NCBI GenBank assembly: GCA_027005175.1
Contig: JALTMC010000540.1
Coordinates: 1-14,483, forward strand
Direction: 5' to 3'
DNA length: 14,483 nucleotides
DNA from: Myxococcales bacterium
GTDB lineage: Bacteria; Myxococcota_C; UBA6777
Shown here: one piece after another, positions 6,504 to 14,106 of the stretch
How positions within the stretch are numbered: the first letter of the stretch is position 1
Layout of the letters: every line of letters starts with the position of its first letter
Made by a program: the position numbers and the translations under genes
The notes under the pieces: generated by a model
Seen by the model: the letters and a program-made list of their open reading frames with translations, nothing else
The model's database searches: none
Told to the model about the DNA's origin: nothing

Positions 6504-7328
6504 TTACGCATTGGCGTCTTGTAGAAGGTTACGTTCTTTACGTCCCTTTGCAATGAGCGCAGCGATGCTCTCTTTGACTTGGTTCACGTATTCTTCAATC
6601 ACTTCGTCATCTTCATGGCCACTTCCCTCAAAGTGCATGGGCTCCCCGTAGTAAATATGACAAGGCCGAGGCAGTGGGATCGGGAGAAGATAAGGAGTGA
6701 TGGGGATATAAGGAGCACCGAGTAATTTACCGATCGTATAGAGATTGGCCACAGTGGGAAAGATGTCTCCTCCCCCAAGAAAGGCAAAAGGAACAATCGG
6801 GGTGTTGGTTTGCAGAGCAAGCCGAATGAAGCCCGTACCAAACCGAACCAAAGAATACTGTTCTTTGCGAAGCTTCGCGGTTCCACGAGCACCTTCGGGG
6901 AAGACAAGAAGCATCCGATCATCATTGAGTAATTGAAGGGCGTGCTCGGGCAAACCAGTCAGTTGCCCCATCCGACTCGTCCAGGCCGAAGAGAAAGGCA
7001 ATCGGTTGAGAAACTTTTCAACCATCCCTTGTGCCAGCCTGGGAGGATTTTTGTCGAGCAACATAGAGGCGATCACCATAGCGCCATCAATCGCGACACC
7101 TCCTGAGTGATTGCCGACAATCATCACTCGTCCACGGTCGGGGACGTTCTCGATACCACTGGATGAGATCCGAAAATAGCCACGATACATCTTACTGAGT
7201 AGTGTAAAAAAGAAGCCAAGATGCTTCTTGGAGGCCCCGTATTTATCGATACCATATCGATTAAAAGAAACTTCGAGTTGTTCGACACGGTCACGTACAA
7301 CAGGGTCAGTCACCAACTTCCACAACAT
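6504..7328 (-). CDS. Lysophospholipid acyltransferase-family protein (PlsC/MGAT-like)
   Basis: Transfers an acyl chain to a glycerolipid or glycolipid acceptor at the inner face of the membrane; the precise acceptor is unknown. The acyltransferase core shows [11 protein letters not shown] (72-82, catalytic His74 and Asp81; the spacing is longer than the classical HX4D, as in the MGAT/DGAT-like branch). It is followed by FPEGARG (143-149) and then [15 protein letters not shown]. There is no strong transmembrane start. At 274 residues it is normal for the family. The ATG at 7328 has a G-rich stretch (GGTGGAAGC) close upstream; the N-terminus is plausible but its ribosome site is not ideal. It is directly followed by the SDR gene with an 11-base gap, and the two upstream glycosyltransferase genes point to a shared role in making a glycosylated or acylated envelope lipid. 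Confidence 0.87.
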   Translation of the reverse strand: MLWKLVTDPVVRDRVEQLEVSFNRYGIDKYGASKKHLGFFFTLLSKMYRGYFRISSSGIENVPDRGRVMIVGNHSGGVAIDGAMVIASMLLDKNPPRLAQGMVEKFLNRLPFSSAWTSRMGQLTGLPEHALQLLNDDRMLLVFPEGARGTAKLRKEQYSLVRFGTGFIRLALQTNTPIVPFAFLGGGDIFPTVANLYTIGKLLGAPYIPITPYLLPIPLPRPCHIYYGEPMHFEGSGHEDDEVIEEYVNQVKESIAALIAKGRKERNLLQDANA

Positions 7329-7409
7329 GCTTCCACCATCTGCTCAGTTCAAGTTTGAAGGAGTCCCCTAACAAAGAACATACTCTGAGAGGAACACTTT
7401 TCAGGAGCA

Positions 7410-8261
7410 CTACAACCAGGGTCGGCCGCCCACCCAAAAACGCTTGGGAAGCTTCTCCTTAAAACAATCTTTGTCCTGCGTTAGAAAGTTATAATAGATG
7501 ATATGACGCAAGGCAGCCACACCGTCTTTCCACGTGATCTTCTTCCCCTCCATATAATTTCGGGGAAAATACGAGATGGGAATCTCAAGGACACGTAGTT
7601 TTAATCGCGCGATCTTAGCGGTCACTTCGGGCTCAAACCCAAATCGGTTGGATTCCAGAGCGAGGTTCTGAATCACTTCGGTACGGAAGAACTTGTAACA
7701 AGTCTCCATATCTGTCAGATACAAACCGCTCGATAAGTTACTCAACGTGGTCAAGATACGATTCACCAGATAATGGTAGGTTCGATGGACCTGTGAACTC
7801 TCCCGAAACCGGGAACCAAAAACAACATCGGCGCGGTTCTCTATCAGAGGCATGAGCAGGGATGGAATTTCAAAAGGATCATATTCGAAGTCCGCGTCCT
7901 GAATACCAATAAAGTCGCCTGTGGCTCGTAAGATGCCCTCACGTACAGCAGCCCCTTTTCCCTGATTTTCAGGCTGTTCGATTAATAGAACTTCCGATTG
8001 AAAGGAGTAGTTTCGCAAGATATCTCGGGAGCGATCTTTGGAGCAATCATCAACAAGAACCAGCTCTTTGGGGATGGGTAGGGGAAGTGTGTCGATAACA
8101 TCCAGAAACTCCTCCAGATGACTCGCCTCATTGTAGACAGGGATCACCAAACTAACTTTCAACTCGGCAGCAGGGGCAACCTCTGCGACAGCAGGAGATT
8201 GTTCATCCTTCGGAGATGAGCTACCTGGGCTCTTCGTCTTCTTCTTTTTTTTCGCCACCAC
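7410..8261 (-). CDS. GT2 glycosyltransferase, polyprenol-phosphate mannose/glucose synthase type
   Basis: Moves a sugar from a nucleotide sugar to polyprenyl phosphate on the cytoplasmic side of the membrane. After a lysine-rich low-complexity head (KKKKKTKSPGSSSPK) the GT-A fold begins: LVIPVYNEASHLEEFL (38-53), VLVDDCSKDRS (68-78), ENQGKGAAVREGI (98-110) and the metal-binding IQDADFEYDP (DxD at 122-124). Then come VVFGSRF, TDMETCYKFFR and GFEPEVTAKIA, which are typical of DPM1-like and other polyprenol-sugar synthases. There are no C-terminal membrane helices, so it is the soluble or peripheral form. I prefer GTG at 8261, seven bases after AGAGGA; a TTG at 8288 would add nine residues. The GT87-like gene upstream would be a natural user of its product. 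Confidence 0.9.
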   Translation of the reverse strand: MVAKKKKKTKSPGSSSPKDEQSPAVAEVAPAAELKVSLVIPVYNEASHLEEFLDVIDTLPLPIPKELVLVDDCSKDRSRDILRNYSFQSEVLLIEQPENQGKGAAVREGILRATGDFIGIQDADFEYDPFEIPSLLMPLIENRADVVFGSRFRESSQVHRTYHYLVNRILTTLSNLSSGLYLTDMETCYKFFRTEVIQNLALESNRFGFEPEVTAKIARLKLRVLEIPISYFPRNYMEGKKITWKDGVAALRHIIYYNFLTQDKDCFKEKLPKRFWVGGRPWL

Positions 8262-8361
8262 GATTTCATCCTCTACGCAAACATACAAAGAAACAGAGAG
8301 TTCCTTTCAGGCAAACAGCGGGTATCTCTGGCAGGCGTATACCATACTTTCAACGCCACGC

Positions 8362-10032
8362 CTACCCAGTTGGTGCAGACCGGGTCTCCGCTCGATGAGC
8401 AGCCAGAATAACCCAAACTAGCAACACAACAAACAGAAAGTATCCAGCGAGTCTTGCTTCATCGAACCACAACGGCAACTTCAGATCAACGAGTTTCATC
8501 GTGTGTATGCTGCGAATGACACTGTTGCCAGCGAGCCCCATCGAGTAAAAAGAGGAGCCCAGCAGGGTGAGGGCCAGCCACTGTTTGGTTCGGGCAGGAG
8601 CTTTGGGCTTCGGTGGGTCGAGTGCTGGGTCCCAAAGAGAATCTCGTCGTCCCATCAGCACGACAAAGACAAGAAACCACGCAAAGTTGGCACACCAGAT
8701 ATAGTAGATATCCCAACACATGGGTGAAACCAAGGGTAGAGAGAGTAGACCCAACATCATAAGAAGGGGAAGCTGAGACTGTCCAACAACCCAAGCCAGC
8801 CACACCCAGCCAACCACAACAAGCAGTCGCAAGGGCCAAAGGTATCGACGGTCTTGTGGAGGCAATGGAAAGTGTCGTAGGCGCAACTTTGGGTCTCGGT
8901 ATTTGGCGAAGCGACCGACAAGGGCGTAGTTCACTCCAGCAGTCGAACCTTTGGAGATCTTGGGCAAGTTCGCAAAGAAGCGCCCAGACTCTTTCCATCC
9001 AACACCAAGCAAGGAAGAGCTAATCACCACCAACAAGCCCAAGACCCCACCCAAAAAGATCGGTCTCCAGCGCTGCAAGGCCAGAGGGGTCTGAGATTTC
9101 GCAGTTTTGTCTCGCAAGACTCGCCACTTTTGACTCACAAACCAGAGAACCGCAGGACCAAGAGCAAGGACAGGTACGATTTTCACTCCGATGGCCATAG
9201 CCAGGAGAAATCCTCCAAGCCAACCGTGATAGCTACGACTGTCCTGGCGTAAGCTAACCCAGCAAGCATGAAAGCAACCAGCAGCAATGAGAAATAGGAT
9301 CATGACATCGAGCTGACCCAATCGCCAGGAGCGTTGGAAAGAGTTGAAAAAGAGGGTCGTAATCACAAGAATACCAAACTCTGGCAACCCAGGAGAGTTT
9401 GTGGTTCTGTCCTCTTTTCCTCGCCAGAGCCACTGCAACCATATCCAGCCATAGGTCCAAAAGGCCAGGAGAAACAGGATTTGAGCGCCGAGCCACCAGG
9501 GCAAGAAAGCTTTGGCAGACATGCCACCAAAGGGCCGCAGCAAGGCGAGCACAAAGGGTGACGCATTGACACTCTGACTCAGACCACGAACATCGTAGAC
9601 AGCGACACCTTTGTAAGCGCGTTGAGCCCCAAGGAAGTGGTTGTATACCAGATCCCCCACAGTGTGTGAGGTTTTGACATATTCAATCAGATTCCAGAAC
9701 CCACTGAAGGCGACGATCAGAGTGAGCCCCCAGAGGATCTGCCAGGCCAGGCCCAGTGAACCTCTGCGCCGGCTCCACCACGCCCCCGCAGCGTATAGCC
9801 CAACCCACCACAAGGTCCAAACTTCCTTGTAGCCCGCTTCAGAATACCACCAGCGACTTTGTTTTAAGGCAGGTATTTGCCCTAGCACTGCACCTAAGAA
9901 CAGCAAAAGAGCAATGAGCCCCACATGCCACCATCGCACACACGGTTCGTGTTGCTGTGTTGTCAATGCCAGTATCCTTTTGGAATTTGTGGGAATGAAA
10001 AGAAGGGAATCAACGATACAGAGAGCCTCCAT
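8362..10032 (-). CDS. GT87-like polyprenol-phosphate-sugar-dependent membrane glycosyltransferase (DUF2029)
   Basis: A polytopic membrane protein of about 556 residues with roughly ten or more hydrophobic segments. The first periplasmic loop holds VGDLVYNHFLGAQRAYKG and VYDVRG, the acidic-residue loop expected of GT-C enzymes of family GT87. Next come RLGQLDVMILFLIAAG and AMAIGVKIVPVLALGPAVLW, the characteristic GQ...K.P pair of the family. Near the end SPMCWDIYYIW matches the usual SP.SW.HY motif. These enzymes transfer mannose or another sugar from a polyprenol carrier to a lipid or glycan on the outer face of the membrane. The start is uncertain: ATG 10032, TTG 10041 (AAGG six bases upstream) or TTG 9966 (AAAGG nine bases upstream, just before the first hydrophobic segment). 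The GT2 gene lies about 100 bp downstream. Confidence 0.8.
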   Translation of the reverse strand: MEALCIVDSLLFIPTNSKRILALTTQQHEPCVRWWHVGLIALLLFLGAVLGQIPALKQSRWWYSEAGYKEVWTLWWVGLYAAGAWWSRRRGSLGLAWQILWGLTLIVAFSGFWNLIEYVKTSHTVGDLVYNHFLGAQRAYKGVAVYDVRGLSQSVNASPFVLALLRPFGGMSAKAFLPWWLGAQILFLLAFWTYGWIWLQWLWRGKEDRTTNSPGLPEFGILVITTLFFNSFQRSWRLGQLDVMILFLIAAGCFHACWVSLRQDSRSYHGWLGGFLLAMAIGVKIVPVLALGPAVLWFVSQKWRVLRDKTAKSQTPLALQRWRPIFLGGVLGLLVVISSSLLGVGWKESGRFFANLPKISKGSTAGVNYALVGRFAKYRDPKLRLRHFPLPPQDRRYLWPLRLLVVVGWVWLAWVVGQSQLPLLMMLGLLSLPLVSPMCWDIYYIWCANFAWFLVFVVLMGRRDSLWDPALDPPKPKAPARTKQWLALTLLGSSFYSMGLAGNSVIRSIHTMKLVDLKLPLWFDEARLAGYFLFVVLLVWVILAAHRAETRSAPTG

Positions 10033-10041
10033 CGAGCCCAA

Positions 10042-10214
10042 ACGTTACCTTATGCGACGTCCACATGAACGGTGTATCCAGAGGAACACTGCAGCAGTAT
10101 CCAGAGGAACGCTTCAACAGATGGATGAGATGCAGTCATCTTGCAGCACCATGCACGCCAATCACCCAGGCGTTACTTTGTGCCTGAAGAAGAGGACGTC
10201 ATGTCAGCAGGTGT
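10042..10214. other. Spacer between the PP2C gene and the membrane glycosyltransferase gene, no gene seen
   Basis: No reading frame here has a credible start and ribosome site. The stretch carries a 23-bp tandem repeat (10074-10119) and borders the 61-bp repeat downstream of the PP2C gene. It should hold the promoter of the glycosyltransferase gene if that is not read from upstream; none was recognised. Confidence 0.4.
10074..10119. repeat. 23-bp tandem repeat, two copies
   Basis: gtatccagaggaacactgca at 10074 is followed immediately by gtatccagaggaacgcttca at 10097; 19 of 23 bases agree. It lies in the spacer upstream of the membrane glycosyltransferase gene on the minus strand. No dyad or known operator was recognised in the unit. 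Confidence 0.85.
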
Positions 10215-10337
10215 CACCCCATCGATTCCGTGGGGTTGCTCGCACCTCCACTCCTGGCGTGTCTAGGCGAGAGCATCACCCCATCGATTCCGTGGGGTTG
10301 CTGCGCCTCCACTCCTGGCGTGTCCAGGCGAGAGCAT
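10215..10337. repeat. 61/62-bp tandem duplication covering the 3' end of the PP2C gene
   Basis: Copy 1 is 10215-10276 (62 bp) and copy 2 is 10277-10337 (61 bp). They differ by a few bases and one indel. Copy 2 holds the last 20 codons of the phosphatase gene, and the TGA stop (10276-10278) straddles the junction. Each unit contains an inverted repeat ACCCCA/TGGGGT around a nine-base loop, and a weaker CCTGG/CCAGG. The transcript downstream of the gene would therefore fold into a series of short hairpins. Confidence 0.95.
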
Positions 10338-11553
10338 GAGAGGTGTCTCGCAAACGCTGGATGAGTACGCGCACGAGATTGTGCTGGATCTTGTAGCCGA
10401 TATCGGGAGACTGGCGCATCAGTGTCAGAAAGTCAGCACCATTGATCACAAGACAACTGGTCTCTTTTTGAGCCACGACTGTTGCAGAGATCGGCTGACC
10501 ATCATACAGCCCCATCTCGCCGACATAGTCACCCACTCCCAGCACTGCAAGGATCTCTTGCCCACGATAGATAGCAAGTTCACCCGCTTGGACGACATAA
10601 AGATTGTCGGAGGCATCTCCCTCTTGAAGAACAACATCACCCGGTTGGAACATCTTTTGGGTGGAGAGAGACAGGATTTTGAGAGACTCAGGGTAGCTCA
10701 TTCCTTCGAACAACGGGCTGTGTCGCAAGACATCAACGCTGGCGACAATCTCTGTTGTCTTTGCGGACTCTCGACCTTCCACAGACACCACGATGGTTGT
10801 GATGTTGTCTTTGCCACCTCGCTCGTTGGCCAGATCGATGGTTGCTTCGGGCACCTTTGACAGGTCATGCTGTTGCATAAGCCTACCCAGTTCACCTTGT
10901 CGAAGGTAGCCGTGAAACCCGTCACTGCACAGTAAGAAGCTGTCATTTGGCATAATATCGACAAAAAAGATATCCACCTGCAAACGGTCAGCCATACCGA
11001 CCGCTCGGGTGATCACATTCTTGTAACGAGATTGTGCAGCCTCTTCAGGAGAGATCAGCCCCATCTTCAATTGTTCAGAGATCAACGAGTGATCTTCCGT
11101 CAATTGATAGACCGACTTCTCCCGGTGCAAATAACAACGACTATCACCCACATGAATCACAGCGGCCATATTGCCCAAGACCACCATCCCACAAAGAGTG
11201 GAGCCCATACGATAATCGGGGCCTCGCTGTTGGGCTTGTGTAAAGATCTTATACGTGATGGCTTGCACGGATTGATCGAGAAAGTCTTTGGCTTGCTGAC
11301 GATGTGCTTCTGGAAGTTCTTCACCAGGCCGAATGGTGTCTCGGCTAAATAAATCGGGACGGGTTCGCAAATGATGCTGCAATCCCTCCACAACCATCCT
11401 GCTGGCGACATCACCAGCAGAGTAGCCTCCAACACCATCGGCAACTACATACAAACCTATCTCAGCATCGATGAGATAAGCGTCTTCGTTATGCTTACGG
11501 CGACGCCCAACGTCCGTCGTTCCCCAAGCAAACACTTTGAGTCGTGGGGCCAT
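10276..11553 (-). CDS. PP2C-family Ser/Thr protein phosphatase with C-terminal cyclic-nucleotide-binding-like domain
   Basis: The N-terminal half (about 6-258) is a bacterial PPM/PP2C phosphatase of the Stp1/PrpC kind, which removes phosphate from Ser/Thr and needs Mn or Mg. Its metal and phosphate motifs are complete: GRRRKHNED (16-24), ADGVGGYSAGD (38-48), GSTL (117-120), VGDSRCYL (135-142), TEDHSL (152-157), ITRAVG (181-186), LCSDGFHG (208-215) and GGKDN (246-250). The C-terminal part (about 280-395) is a CRP/cAMP-dependent-kinase-like beta barrel with FQPGDVVLQEGD, LYVVQAGELAIY and VGEMGLYDGQPISATV. In the phosphate-binding cassette the usual Arg is replaced (QPIS, Ile355), so cAMP or cGMP binding is doubtful. 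It has no membrane segment. The ATG has GGAG eight bases upstream. Its last codons lie in a tandem duplication. It probably counteracts a Hanks-type kinase located elsewhere. Confidence 0.93.
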   Translation of the reverse strand: MAPRLKVFAWGTTDVGRRRKHNEDAYLIDAEIGLYVVADGVGGYSAGDVASRMVVEGLQHHLRTRPDLFSRDTIRPGEELPEAHRQQAKDFLDQSVQAITYKIFTQAQQRGPDYRMGSTLCGMVVLGNMAAVIHVGDSRCYLHREKSVYQLTEDHSLISEQLKMGLISPEEAAQSRYKNVITRAVGMADRLQVDIFFVDIMPNDSFLLCSDGFHGYLRQGELGRLMQQHDLSKVPEATIDLANERGGKDNITTIVVSVEGRESAKTTEIVASVDVLRHSPLFEGMSYPESLKILSLSTQKMFQPGDVVLQEGDASDNLYVVQAGELAIYRGQEILAVLGVGDYVGEMGLYDGQPISATVVAQKETSCLVINGADFLTLMRQSPDIGYKIQHNLVRVLIQRLRDTSHALAWTRQEWRRSNPTESMG

Positions 11554-11731
11554 GTGCCCAACTCCACTTCAATAATAGACCAACAGATGGTCCAGGAATA
11601 ACAACAAGTGCGATTATGGCAAAGAGCAAAACCCAACACCACTCCAGAAAAAAGATCAGAAGAGAATGCATGGAAACATTTTTGAATCGGAATGCTCCGC
11701 AACCAAGAAAGAAAGTAAATATCTCACTTTT

Positions 11732-11886
11732 CGTCTCTCATGTCGAGACTAATCTTCCTTTCCAGCATTGACTTGCTCTACGTTTCATCTCCCATGTCGA
11801 GACGACTCTCCCTTTCCAGCATTGGCTTGCTCTACGTTTCGTCTCTCATGTCGAGACTACTCTTCCTTTCCAGCATTGACTTGCTC
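11732..11886. repeat. 54-bp tandem repeat, 2.9 copies, reaching into the 3' end of the EF-G-like gene
   Basis: Units at 11732-11785, 11786-11839 and 11840-11886; units 1 and 2 differ at six positions by hand count. The third unit includes the final ten codons of the EF-G-like gene (EQVNAGKEE plus TAG). The period is divisible by three, so each downstream copy would restore the same frame. In the nearest copy the stop is TCG, and readthrough would add 23 residues up to a TGA. Each unit contains GTCTC...GAGAC, kept as a G-U pair in the variant copy. Confidence 0.95.
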
Positions 11887-13935
11887 AAGAATCTGCTTCT
11901 GTTGCAAAGGTGGGACCTGATCGTAATGAGAGAACTCAACAGAAAAGACGCCACGACCTTCCGTCATGGAGATCAATTGGTTGGCATAGGTCAACACTTC
12001 CCCCTTGGGGACCTTCGCAGAGATGGTAACATTCTTTCCACGATAGGTTGTCTCTTCGATCCTGCCGCGACGGCGGTTGAGATCTCCCGAGATCTCCCCC
12101 TGAAATTCGGAGGGAACAGTGACTTCAAGGCGCACATAAGGCTCCAACAACACAGGTTTGCATTTGGCGACTGCATTTTTGAAGGCAAAGCTACCTGCCA
12201 TCTTGAAGGCTTGTTCAGAAGAGTCGACATTGTGTGTTTTGCCATCAAACAGCCGAACATGAAAATCGATGGTTGGGAAGCCAGCCAAGACGCCTCGGGT
12301 ACTCGCCTCCTGAATTCCTTTCTCCACAGCAGGGATGTACTGTTTGGGGATGGTTCCACCCACAATCGCATCTTCAAACACAAAGCCCGCACCCTCTTCG
12401 GCCGGTTTCATATCGATAAAGCAAACACCATACTGCCCACGACCACCCGATTGTTTCTTCAGCTTTCCTTCGACATTCTTAACAGAACTGCGAATGGTCT
12501 CTTTGTAAGCGACAGTCGGCAAACTCAGCTCAACCTTTTGACCAAACTCATGCTCCAATCGGTCGACAATCACGTCGATATGCCCCTGCCCCTGCCCTTT
12601 GAGCAAAAGCTCATGAGAGTTCGAGTCTCGGCCCAAAACCAAAGAGAGATCCTCTTCTGCGAGACGTTGCAATGCCTGTACAGTCTTGTCCTCATCGTCA
12701 CACTTTAAAGCATACGCAATCAGAGGAGCGGGCCGTTGGATCAGATCAAATCGCAACTTATCTTTGCTTGAGCTTATCGAGTCCCCCGCATGAGACGACT
12801 TGAGCTTTGCAACACCCACAAGGTCACCTGTCACAGCTCGCTCCATCGGGATACTGTCTTTGCCCTGAAATTGAAGCAAGCTGCCCAAACGACCGTGGCT
12901 GTCTTGTGTGGTGTTGGAGACATCGATAGAGCTATCGACAAAACCCCGGAAGACACGAAAGATACCGAATTTTCCGACACGAGAGAGGATCGTTTTAAAG
13001 AAGATTCCAGCAAACTCCCCGTCCTTCGAGCATTCCACCAAGACTTCTTCGTCCTTCTCATTGAACGCACGAACGGGTGCACGCTCCAAGGGGTTGGGAC
13101 CAAAGTCCACACAGAGGTCAAGGAGGGCTTTCATGCCAATATTTGCAGTGGCAGACCCAAAGAGAATGGGATATAGTTTGCCTCCTTTGATCGCCGCCCC
13201 AAGACCCGCATTCATATCTTCTTGGTTGAGTTCTCCCTCTTCCAAAAGCTTCATCTCAAGGTCTTCGTCGGACTCTGCGATCTTGTACATCAACGCTTCG
13301 CGCGCTTCCGCCACTTCACTCTCCATATCGCTCGGAACATCACCCTCCTCAAACGCACCCGAACCATCGGAGGAGAATTTGAAGGAGCGCATGGACATGA
13401 GATCAACCACACCCTCAAACTGAGTGGCTTTGCCAATCGGCAACTGCAGGGCCACCACAGGAGCGTCGCGAAAGGTTCCTTTGAGTTCGGCCAACATATC
13501 AGAGGCATGAGAACGTTCACAGTCACATTTGTTCACAAGAATGACACGAGGAATACTCTTTCGATCGGCCGCCTCCCACAAGATCTCCGTACCAACCTCC
13601 ACACCGTCATTGGCGGAGATCACAAAGACAGCCAAGTCGATAACTCCCAACATATTGCGGGAGTCCCCCAGAAAGTTGAGGTCTCCAGGAGTGTCCAAGA
13701 AGTTGATCTTGGTCCCCTTCCACTCCACCCAACCGGGCATGGACGTAATGGAAAACCCTTTGGACTTTTCTTCCTCCAGATAATCAAAGAGCGATGTTTT
13801 TGCTTCAACAGAACCCAACCGTGTTGTAACCCCTGTGTCATACAGCAATGCTTCAGCCAATGAAGTCTTACCACTCCCTCGATGACCAAAGAAGCCAATG
13901 TTACGGATCTTTTCAGTGTCGTACAGTTTTGCCAT
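11857..13935 (-). CDS. EF-G-like translational GTPase (EF-G2 type)
   Basis: A protein of 692 residues with the full EF-G domain order. The G domain has P-loop GHRGSGKT (17-24), DTPGD (81-85) and NKCD (135-138). It is followed by the beta-barrel domain II, domain III, and a domain IV/V end with GRGQYGVCFID and RRRGRIEE. It belongs to the EF-G-like (EF-G2) branch rather than the housekeeping factor: the P-loop is GHRGSGKT instead of AHIDAGKT and the switch I RGITI is replaced by KGFSIT. The catalytic His of DTPGH is Asp85 here. Some EF-G2 proteins bind ribosomes and hydrolyse GTP without driving normal translocation, so the role is open. The ATG has GAGGAG ten bases upstream. Neighbours hemW and a PP2C gene give no strong functional clue. 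Confidence 0.9.
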   Translation of the reverse strand: MAKLYDTEKIRNIGFFGHRGSGKTSLAEALLYDTGVTTRLGSVEAKTSLFDYLEEEKSKGFSITSMPGWVEWKGTKINFLDTPGDLNFLGDSRNMLGVIDLAVFVISANDGVEVGTEILWEAADRKSIPRVILVNKCDCERSHASDMLAELKGTFRDAPVVALQLPIGKATQFEGVVDLMSMRSFKFSSDGSGAFEEGDVPSDMESEVAEAREALMYKIAESDEDLEMKLLEEGELNQEDMNAGLGAAIKGGKLYPILFGSATANIGMKALLDLCVDFGPNPLERAPVRAFNEKDEEVLVECSKDGEFAGIFFKTILSRVGKFGIFRVFRGFVDSSIDVSNTTQDSHGRLGSLLQFQGKDSIPMERAVTGDLVGVAKLKSSHAGDSISSSKDKLRFDLIQRPAPLIAYALKCDDEDKTVQALQRLAEEDLSLVLGRDSNSHELLLKGQGQGHIDVIVDRLEHEFGQKVELSLPTVAYKETIRSSVKNVEGKLKKQSGGRGQYGVCFIDMKPAEEGAGFVFEDAIVGGTIPKQYIPAVEKGIQEASTRGVLAGFPTIDFHVRLFDGKTHNVDSSEQAFKMAGSFAFKNAVAKCKPVLLEPYVRLEVTVPSEFQGEISGDLNRRRGRIEETTYRGKNVTISAKVPKGEVLTYANQLISMTEGRGVFSVEFSHYDQVPPLQQKQILEQVNAGKEE

Positions 13936-14014
13936 TTTGCCGTTTCTCCTCTATGTTTGATGAGAGCGGAAGAAAACCATTGGGGGGAAAGAACAAACCT
14001 ATCGCAGAGCCTAC

Positions 14015-14038
14015 TCAATGACAAGCCCTTGTCCTTGA
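14015..14038. promoter_or_regulatory. 24-bp imperfect palindrome upstream of the EF-G-like gene
   Basis: Arms TCAATGACAAG and CTTGTCCTTGA around a CC centre; 10 of 11 positions pair. It is 80-103 bp before the EF-G-like start and within 50 bp of the hemW stop. The two-base centre suits a dimeric protein operator better than an RNA hairpin. The regulator is unknown. Confidence 0.4.
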
Positions 14039-14077
14039 TCTAAAACAAGCTCTCCTTCCATCGCGTACAAACAACCG

Positions 14078-14106
14078 CTTTGATCAATAGGGGACTTGAT
14101 CCAAAG
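14078..14106 (-). terminator. Hairpin over the hemW stop codon, possible weak terminator
   Basis: On the minus strand CTTTGGATCAA pairs with TTGATCAAAG (one bulged base) around a loop of about eight bases containing CCCC. The stop codon TGA lies in the right arm. What follows is CGGTTGTTTGT, which is not a clean U-tract, so termination is uncertain. Confidence 0.3.

Noticed and set aside
9914-10339. Plus-strand frame of 141 codons across the spacer
   Set aside because: It is made of two sets of tandem repeats and antisense gene ends, with no ribosome site or recognisable domain.
11495-11671. Minus-strand frame for a 58-residue protein with a hydrophobic segment (MHSLLIFFLEW..., LLFAIIALVVIPG)
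   Set aside because: It has no ribosome binding site and overlaps the first 59 bases of the PP2C gene in another frame; the hydrophobic run could be real but evidence is too thin.
11740-12708. Long plus-strand frame of 322 codons with an N-terminal repeated MSRL.FLSSIDLL segment
   Set aside because: It is antisense to the EF-G-like gene; the repeated start is only the 54-bp array read on the wrong strand.
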